Below, one piece after another: positions 37,001-64,000 of a stretch of 64,000 nucleotides of DNA. The notes beneath the pieces are model-generated. The model searched no databases. It was not told the origin of the DNA and saw only the letters and a program-made list of their open reading frames with translations. Origin of the DNA: Baylisascaris procyonis. Taxonomy: Eukaryota; Nematoda; Chromadorea; Rhabditida; Ascarididae. The stretch lies in the NCBI GenBank assembly GCA_037389465.1, contig JAZARR010000146.1, forward strand, positions 2,294,001 to 2,358,000. The letters are read 5' to 3'. The position numbers and the translations under genes were made by a program. How positions within the stretch are numbered: position 1 is the stretch's first letter; each line of letters starts with the position of its first letter.

Positions 37001-40000
37001 GCCGACCGATTTTCTTCTTTTTTTTTCTAAAATCAAATAAAACACTAAATAAGCACAAGAATAATGGAATAAAAATTCAGTTCAAGAGTAAAAAGAATTG
37101 TTGAACAAACAATATGCAAGCGATCTGATCTGTGAAAGTTGCGAACATTTATAGTACAAGGAAGATAACGGGTCAATATAGCAATCTTCATTTGATTTAC
37201 TGATGTATAACTCCACAATATTATCGCAGCATTGCAGCATTCATCTTCCGCACAAAATGCCAACCCCTCTCCATTCTTCCCTTAAAATGTGATCTCCAGA
37301 ATCACTTGTGTTCAGCCACTGCTCTTCCTTCCCTCTCTCCCATACTCCAATTCCTTCGAAAACGCTAAGTCGGGTGAATTGAACAACTTCAAATATGGAA
37401 AAATATGTCCAATAAGATTCTATGCATTTACCAGTTTTTGAGATTAATGCATGATAATTTAGGTAGTAAATGAGGTGAGGCATAGAAGTTTTGTGAGCAA
37501 AAAGTCGCGTCCACGATATACGATTCCTATGCACTCTGAAACGTAAGTCTACCTCATGTTGACGAAAGCAAGTTCATCGTCAATAAGTGGCCATTTCGCG
37601 CATGTACAAACCAGGTTTATAACTGAATCAAGTTGCATAAATACGGAAAATAAATCAATAGAAAATATGTAAGTTCTTTAGAGGACACCTTTAGAAAAAT
37701 CGTATTCACTCAACACGATCGTAAACCAAAATGAAACCATTTGTGGAAAGAATTTAATTTGCAACCCAGAACACGCCAGCCAGACGTTTGCTATTCACAA
37801 GGGATGGATGCGTAATGTAGGGAAGAACAGATCAACATGATCCATAAACAAAAGGGTGAAGAAGCACACGAGCACAATAGCAGTAGCAAACGAAACAACG
37901 ACACCCACTAGGAAGAGGAATAACGGTAAGTGCGCTGGTTAGCGCAATTACGCCAACCTCTTGTAGAGCGAAGTGCCCCGATAACAACTACGAAAAATTC
38001 GAGATCATCATTTCTGAATGTGCGAAGACACACATCTTTAGAGATCACAGCTAACACTTAATGCCGCTTAGCTCCCACCACCGCTTACATATACCCTTTC
38101 GGCAGTCGTCAATGTGAGATAGGTGCTTGAAGCAAAAATTTGACTTTGCACTCTTAAAAGGGCACCCACCACAAAAAAGGCATTTCAGCCGTTTGAAGCA
38201 TAATTTCATAATTAGTATACCGCCTTTCGATTCTTTATCTAAACAGTTAGAAGTGCCATTATTCAAAACGATGCATGAACGCAACATTAGGGACAACAAA
38301 GTGGGGAAAATTGCAAGCGGTAGCGGCTCATAACGCGTGATAATGACATAATTAGCTGGTCCATGATAAACAAGGTTTACACTTTCTTAACATTCCTTGC
38401 TGACGTAGGGAAACGAGCATGAAACCAACGAGGACTTTTAAAGCAAACCTAACGTTGAGAGACGCGACAGCAGAATTCAAACATAAACCTAGTCAACAGA
38501 TACGATCGGCTTCCTGTCAGTTTATCATTTTCTCCTCTCGCACCAATGACCGTACTTTTCTCTGTCTCTCCGCTCCTCCCCACCTCCCTCCCTCATTCCT
38601 TAAATACAAAAAGCGTACACGATTCAACCCTTTCATACCTTTCGTTGAAACATTCACCTCGCATTTAAATATCCCCGTTAAAATGCACGAGCTCTTCCCG
38701 TTACATATTAAAATAGAAAAACAAGGCGATCAGTAGATGAAAAGACGATTGCATATACGACTACAATCAATTTTACAATCACGACGCATAATGATGAATT
38801 GGTGAACTACCTCAATCATTCGTTGCATTGATGAGATGATGGATGCACCTTTTGCAGTTGGGTAATCTAAAGCTACTAAAATGAATAATCCCAATTTAAC
38901 ATGTAGATAATCGACTGTGCGCTATGAGTTTCGTCACAATACCAACCAAGCAAGAAATTCTTCACCACTTTAGAGGCGAAATTTTGTTGCCTGTCGTTCT
39001 AATGTTCTAAGAAAAACCGGCACCTCATATCCACTGAGGAGAAGGAAGTGAGGTGTAGTAACCACTACTCAAAGAGTACAACTGCTAAAATAATACAATG
39101 TAACGAAAAAGCCCACCTTCCACTCACACTATATCCTTCAATATTGCGACGGCGCTATACAAAAGAGTGACCAAATTTGAATAAGCACATTTATGAAGCA
39201 ACCGGCTTTGAAAGCGGGCAACCATACAACAAAACGCCATCAATGACACTATGAGCCTATTGAAGAAAAAAAACTTTTTCTAAGCGTAATGATATGAATC
39301 AATTTTGAAATGTCAAATCATCGAATAAATTACTAAAATGCTCAAAGAGATAATTCTTAATAATTCGGCACAATTCGACAAAAATTTGTATTTTTCTCAA
39401 CATGGACCCTGAATGCTTTAAAAAGCCCGATCGATTTCGCCTACAATGCCTCAAGAATACTTCTATATCTTTCGTAATCCATCAAACATCATTGCCCTCA
39501 ATAATTTTTTTTTTCTTTAAGATCACCTATAAACAAAAACTTTTATTGTACAAAAGCGTTTCTTCTCTAACCGTATAAGGTGCTTGATGAAAGAGCTGCG
39601 AAACTATTGCATCCGTTAAAAAAAACTCACTATAGCAATAGAATTTTTAGTGAAACAAAAAAAAATGTAACATGCACAAGTAAACGGGAAGAGATGTGAT
39701 AATGAAAGCGCTCAGAGAGAGAAATCGGAAAATTTTCATAGAAAATCATGGCAGTTTTCCAAATTCATTGTTACGATCGCTGTATCGTGATGTAAGACAA
39801 GTGCGTTTACGGCATCAACTGTCCGGTGGGTTGCCTTGTTCTGGCGAAAAACCATATGCGAATTGAAGGAATACGTCGACGACCGTCAAATTGCTACAGC
39901 GCCCGAGATCGGAGGCCGGCCCTCATCTACGACTACAATCAATAAAAAAAACTTCAAAAATTGGGATGAAGAATTAAAATGGACACAAAAACGAAACGAA

Positions 40001-41216
40001 TGATCAGGAGGCGTGCGGAAGAGCGACGAAATGATATAGGCGGTCCAGGATCGTTTGGCAATTGTTTTGTGGCTAGACGTACAAGCATCGTAGCCATACC
40101 TGCAAAAATCACTGCATGGAAGGACGAATTGGGGTCCTAGAAGAGCTTCTCTGGCCCTCATTTTGAGAAATCAGAGCCTGAAGCATTAGAGAGTAGATTT
40201 CAGGTTAGAAATAGTTGAAATTTCGTAAACGTAGAAACTCAGCACCACTTCCAGCATCAACCTAAGCCCCAGACAAATTCGGCTAAGACTGCCTCCCCCT
40301 CGTCCTCTCCTTTCAGTTCTTTTCGGTGAAGCCGACAATGTTTCTGATGAGAACGGCCATGTTTTGCTGTGCTTGCCGAAGAAGCTTCAAAAAATCGTGC
40401 AACTGCCTCGCTGAAATGGCTTCAATGTGACAGACGTTTGAGAATCAGATATTCGTGGTTAAATAGCGCGAGCGGTCTGACAGTTTTCCTTTTCCATGAC
40501 CGGATGTAAATGGTATTGTTACGCTCTCATGTGGAAATGCAGGAACTCACTGTTATGTGGTGCCATGGTAATAGCCATATGAGGGTTACTTTTTCCCTAA
40601 TTATACTACACAATTTTATTTGGCGGTATGAATTCGCATCCGTACGTGATCAAATGGTTTCTTTTGCCGAAGCTATGCTACATCGGTCATCACTGAAGAT
40701 AATTATATTCTAACGAAGGCACAAACCATAGCTCAGTACGTTCAGATCAGTCTTATAATTTTATGCGATTGTTCAGTTGAAAATGATCGAAGCATTCGGA
40801 AAATTGAAATTATTTGCTTGTCCAAATTTGTTCAATTGGCTCAAGCGCATACCTTTATCACATCCAAGTGCACATCCTTATCACATAACCTGGTAGAGGA
40901 TGTAAAAAACAAGCAAGGCTAAGAAAAGACAATCCCTGTGCTTTTCTTTCAATTCTTTAGAACGAGGAGATGAGCTATACGCAGTATGCATATCGAAGTT
41001 TGAACGGCTCGAAATCTATCTGGCGTTCAAAATATTCGTTTAGCGTCACAAATCTTTACCAGCTGCGCAATCATACCATTTAAGACCGTGGTTTCTTCTG
41101 TCGACCTATCGACCCAAATTTCCCACTAAGATAACACATGAAGAATAAAACGTTTATGGATAGAAAAATGTGACAAACCTCATATGCGAATTGAATATCC
41201 TATATGTATGCCACTG
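34013..41216. other. Seven-kilobase region without a supportable gene
   Basis: Candidates I looked at and leave open: a minus frame 34731-34435 (98 codons, starting MATLALGQQKMVVPRF, donor-like CAAG-gttac after about 50 codons); a minus frame 35346-35083, in which an acceptor TGGTCTTGCAG precedes a 54-codon segment ending in TAA; and a plus frame about 39795-40003 without an ATG (see findings). None could be chained. An inverted repeat with arms around GTGTGTGAAA and TTTCACACAC lies at about 36217-36274. Confidence 0.4.
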
Positions 41217-59617
<18,401 letters not shown>

Positions 59618-59746
59618 CTGTAATTTTGAAGTGGTTACCTTTTTATAGCCATAACAAAATATTGCATTCAGATTTCATGCACAAAGCGTCAATGTGGACT
59701 AAACATAACAGATGTGTCAACGTGGTGAGAGAATGGAGGAAGATGA

Positions 59747-59782
59747 GGGAAGAGGAGGGAAGGGTGGAGGGGGGACAGAGGG
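59747..59782 (+). other. G-quadruplex motif
   Basis: Runs GGG, GGG, GGG, GGGGGG and GGG are separated by loops of 7, 2, 4 and 5 bases, which fits the canonical G3+ N1-7 pattern on the plus strand. On the minus strand this is a C-rich tract 130 bases upstream of the first RGS exon I can place (59617). Confidence 0.7.
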
Positions 59783-62269
59783 CTAGAAGAAGTGAGTTAA
59801 CAGCTGATCGCTAAACCGTCATGCTAATAAAAAGTATATGCTCTTAACTTCCACATCCATAATCGAAGAACTATTATTGCCGAATTTCCTCTCAAATTCT
59901 TAATCTGCAAAGATAGGCAGGACTGCACAAAAAATTGATCTAACATTGAGTGTACGAGTGGTAAAACGCCGTGGGAGCTTGTATTGGTTGTCAGTCGATC
60001 ACGTATATCTCCCATGGGCCGAATTCAACAATAGCAGAAAAAAGGTGAATTGCACCGCCACAAATTTGGGAAATTCTCTCCGAAAAAAACGAATGTGTAA
60101 TGCTGAGAATGTGATAAAATCGCATAGTTGCTCGATTTGATCATAGAGAAATTTTAATGCTCCTACTTATCACGTCTTCGCTATCAAAGAAACAGATTAT
60201 ACAATACGCATTATGCTTCATTTCTTAATAAACCAAAACTCCTCGCTTTAAAAAAAATCTATCAATTCCATATTCATCTCGTCTTGAGCTTTTTTGAAAA
60301 TTGGCATAGCTCTTGCAAAGTCGCATTATTTCAATGTCGCACAAGTATGCATGTCTGTTAGTTTCAACTTGACCACGACACACTGCAGCCGTAAATTTTG
60401 ATAGACATGATGTACAAAACCAAGTGGCCTGTACCAATATACCAAAACTGAGTTGCCAACTTCAAAAAGCTATATGCATTTAGCAGTTTTCCAAAAAATG
60501 GCGTGCATGCTTTCGTGGTTCGACCCTCATTTTACACTGACCGACTGACAAAAAGAATCTTTTCATCTTTGAATGGATGATCGAAATTGATAAAATATAG
60601 GATCGTTAATGTGCTCATTACATTATTTACTTTCAATTCACTCAAATGGTTGATTTTGTGAACAAGAATGTAAAATTGGCGCATCTCCCAATCTCTTTTG
60701 GCATCCTTCTCCACTTATTCCGATCAGATTGAGTGTTAAAATACGCATAAATGTTTTGACATTTTAAAGTAACCCTCAACTGAAATTGAAGGAATCGCTA
60801 AGATGGTGATATAACGATCAGTCAATGGTGCGAACTATGTCGAGCAATTTGCGGAAATTCCCGCACCAGTTAATTTCGACGGTTCCTAAGATGAAACTAT
60901 GGATAGAATGACACACAATGATATGGCCAGAAAACATTTTAGGGAGGTGAAGTGAGAAAGGAGCAAGGGGAAGCAACCCATACTATCGCTACTTTTTTTT
61001 TAAATCTTCCACAAGTGTAAAAGCCGTTTTCTCCCCATCCAGCATATGAATACTCTCAGGTACTCTCATGCCTCTTTCGTCTTCGGATAGACGTACATAA
61101 ATGCGCGTACGCATAGATGCAACGTTGTGATTATGGGCTTTATCTTCGTAAACGTTAGTTTGAAAAGCGCGTTGAAATTCAATAAAAGTAACTGCAATAG
61201 TCTATAATAAAAGAAATTGAAAAAGCAAATTGGAATGATTTTCTAATAAACAAATGAAAAAAAAAATTTCAATCTGAAAGCGACGAAAATTTCTTTGCAA
61301 ATTTATCTCAACAAAGTCCAATAAATTTTATCTGTAATAACATAAGACAGCATTAACTGAATAATGAATAGCTCAATTTCTATTTGGAAGTATATTATGC
61401 GTAAACGTTACAACAACAAATTCAATATGAGGCAATTTTTAAGTTGAACAATTGCATATCGCAAATTTGTCACTGAAAATATGTTGAAATTCATTTGGCG
61501 TATTAAAAAAAAAAATTAGTACATAAAGTAACGGTTCGAAGTGTAAGAATGTTACTTCCTTTAACACTTCATCCCGTCAAAGAGTGGTAGCTTAACACAC
61601 GTAGAACACAACGAAATTGTTTGATGAGATCACGGCAAGTGCCGAAATGAAACAAAGAGAATGAATTCCTTTGAGAAAAAATGAGGCGTCTCAAAAAATG
61701 AAATAAAGCAATGACTTTAGCAAACAAATTGCAGACTAGTGCAAATTCACTAACGTCTTTATTTCTCGTAGTTTTTACTCCAAGCACGCATGTGCTGATA
61801 CAACTACAGGGAAAGATCGAAAAGAATGACCACAATTTGAGTGCCTACGACATTTTGAGCAGAAATCCCAGGGTCTATATTCCAAAGGCATAAGAACAAC
61901 AACGAAGGATGGTGGGAGCCGACGGGAAAGGGAAAGTTTCTCGTTCTACCGAAAAAGTGATTGAATTTCATTAAGACCAGTGGCATATCATAGAACATCC
62001 TGATCAGGGAACATTCTGGCCCTACTACTACTGTGAACTAGGTTATCAAAGTCCACTAACATCACATATCAGTAAGACGGTAGCACATACTCCAGTCTAC
62101 GAGGAGAGTACATAACTAATCAACTTTTGATAAGAGTTAAAGCAGCAGTGAAAACTCATTAGCGATGTTCCACACAGCAGAAATAAATCAGTTCCGGAAT
62201 ACCGAATAAGGTCAGTGCAACAAAGTTGCCCATGATGAAGAACTAGCACCATTTGCAGCAACAAATGCC

Positions 62270-62580
62270 CGGAGAAATTTCTTATGTAGGGGCTTTAGAG
62301 ACCCTTTGCCATTTCTGGGGATCTTTCGCAGGTGAAACACTGCCGAACATTCGTCGGAGGTATAAACGTTGGGGATTTTGAATGTTTGAAGAAGCTGAGC
62401 ATGATAAATGATCGAAGGACCTCGCATGCGAAAGCTCAGTAGCGTTCAGAAACTTTGCATACGAAAGCTTTGAGAAGCCTTCGAATGTGACAGATCCGGG
62501 AAGCCTCCGCATATTCTGGAAACCCCGCATGTGAACGTTCAGTAAGTGCTTGAGAAGTGGCATATGCGAAGTCTCTCGTG
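62270..62580. repeat. Degenerate tandem repeat field with GCATRYGAA motif
   Basis: Motifs GCATGCGAAAGCTC, GCATACGAAAGCTT, GCATGTGAACGTTC and GCATATGCGAAGTC recur at intervals of about 30-90 bases, joined by TTYAGAA / CTTGAGAAG segments and GGGGAT / GGGAAG blocks. Several frames are open through it on the minus strand. It reads as a strongly diverged tandem repeat. Confidence 0.45.
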
Positions 62581-64000
62581 CACTACGAAGGCAATTTTTC
62601 GGGATTATGTGCGAAAGTGTCTTTTTTCTGGACCATGGGATCGAGAGACAATACGTGTTTCATTTCCAATTCGTCTGGATGGGTGACATACAGGATTTCA
62701 CTGAATGCAGGAGCTAGCTTCTACTCATGTGGCAGACTACAACTGCGTCAAGCGCTAACTGCAGACTCACAGTGCAAATGACATCTTCAATTTGAGGTTC
62801 CATAGTAGCTCAAGACAGACGTTCATACTACTACCAGTCATGTATCAAGAAACCTCTTTTACATCATTCTACAGTTTCCCTTAATGGAATGCATCACTAC
62901 TGTTGCATACTAAGCAAAAATGGTACCATAACGATAAGACAACAACTGTTACAGCCACAGCAAATTACAAATGAACCTCTCACCTTCCCCCTTCAAAAAA
63001 AAACCTTGATACTCAATGCTCGATGAGCAGCGCTTACACGGTCTTCTACACCTCGCCTTCCACGATCAGAAATGGCCGTTTGAAAGACTGCTCGGCTACG
63101 GCCTGAACTTGATATAAAATACAACTCAACCTCAAACAAACGAATTAAAGGTGAGGAAATAAAGATTCTTTATTCGCCACTTCCACTGAAAAAAAAAACT
63201 TCATTTTTGCTTCCTTTCTGCACAGTTAGCTCAAAAAAAAATAAATCAAACACCCAAATCCATCGAAGTGTCTTCGCATGCGAATCCATTCGTTACACTT
63301 TCGATGCAAGCTTTTTTTTTGCGCCACTAAGAAATGTATCAAAAATTCTCACCGCCGAAAGAAAACATATATTCCAAAGAAGCGACCATTTTATAATTAA
63401 GATTAAAGAAAAAAAAAACTGTAGCAAATTTCACTGGATCATAAATCTAGTGATTGGGAAAGGGCGATTTGTCTGAAATAGAGTGAGAACAGAAAAAGTT
63501 TATGAATCGAGCACATTTTTTCTATCAAACAAGCACTCAAAATCGACAGTTATTGACAACTGTGGCTATTTTATTAATTAGTGCAGCAACAGGAAACAAC
63601 AGTTTCCAAGAAATGATCTTCACAAAAATGATAAAGTATATTCAATATTCTCAAAAAATCCAAACTTTTAACACCGTTAATTCAACAAAACTATGAACGC
63701 ATCACTAAATAGAACAAATCAACATTAGAACTTTTTATGCGATGTGAACATGATTCTGTGAATTGCATCAAAAGGATGCAACTCATTTCACTGGATCCAT
63801 TGAATGAATTCTTTCGATTATACATAATTGATCCCAAGAAATGCCTATAATACCTACCAGTAACAACCGAAAGAAAAGAAATATATTTAATAGACATTTT
63901 TGAAATTAAAGGAATCAAGAGTTCAGGGAAGAGAAATTCAATATGTTCGATGTTCACGCGAGAACAATAGTGGTCTATTATGTGAGAATATTTTCTTTCT

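Larger units (their letters stand above)
59618..64000. other. Region upstream of the recognised RGS exons, no gene supported
   Basis: The 5' part of the RGS gene is expected here or beyond the window, because exon 59617-59549 starts with an incomplete codon. One minus frame (60437-60225) is notable for cysteines (FCTSCLSKF, CRGQVETNRHAYLCDIEIM) with loose Kazal-like spacing, but no splice sites tie it to anything. Frames at 62212-62563 lie in a degenerate repeat field. Confidence 0.4.

Overview
This window looks like one piece of a metazoan nuclear genome, most likely a nematode. It is AT-rich. Genes are split into many short exons by introns of about 50 to 3,000 bases, and acceptors are mostly of the form TTTTCAG, TTGCAG or TTACAG. 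Gene 1 has a TTTATTTCAG acceptor ten bases upstream of a good ATG, as expected of spliced-leader trans-splicing. Long AT, AAT and CT microsatellites are present. There are no operons with ribosome binding sites, no rRNA and no CRISPR. The exon models below were built by hand from open frames, GT-AG junctions and agreement of intron phase. They have not been checked against transcripts or databases.

Layout. 1-8386 is mostly non-coding, with a GC-rich island (about 620-1260) and a CT microsatellite (7579-7734). 8387-16513 (+) holds a gene of at least 12 exons ending in a canonical PCNA-interacting PIP box; its middle part resembles the C-terminal half of FANCD2, which is a tentative assignment. 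16514-20489 is intergenic but contains a 27-bp foldback (16838-16897) and a run of seven different hairpins (18630-18881). 20490-24031 (-) is a complete five-exon small GTPase of 237 residues, unusual in its G4 box and in lacking a prenylation signal. 29671-31008 (-) is the 3' part of an unrecognised gene with a poly(A) signal. 31522-34012 (+) is an unrecognised gene of at least six phase-matched exons, running away from the previous one. 41217-59617 (-) is a large RGS protein gene of the RGS12/RGS14/LOCO family: an RGS domain over four exons, a basic serine-rich linker, two Raf-like Ras-binding domains and a long low-complexity tail. A possible plus-strand gene (43525-44819) lies partly inside its introns. 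59618-64000 shows no gene I can support, but has a G-quadruplex motif and a degenerate repeat field.

Functionally, the window couples two signalling proteins (an RGS/RBD scaffold that would act on G-alpha-i/o and Ras-like GTPases, and an atypical small GTPase) with a probable DNA-repair protein. I see no evidence that they form one system. The most unusual structure is the hairpin run at 18.6-18.9 kb, which no coding model explains.
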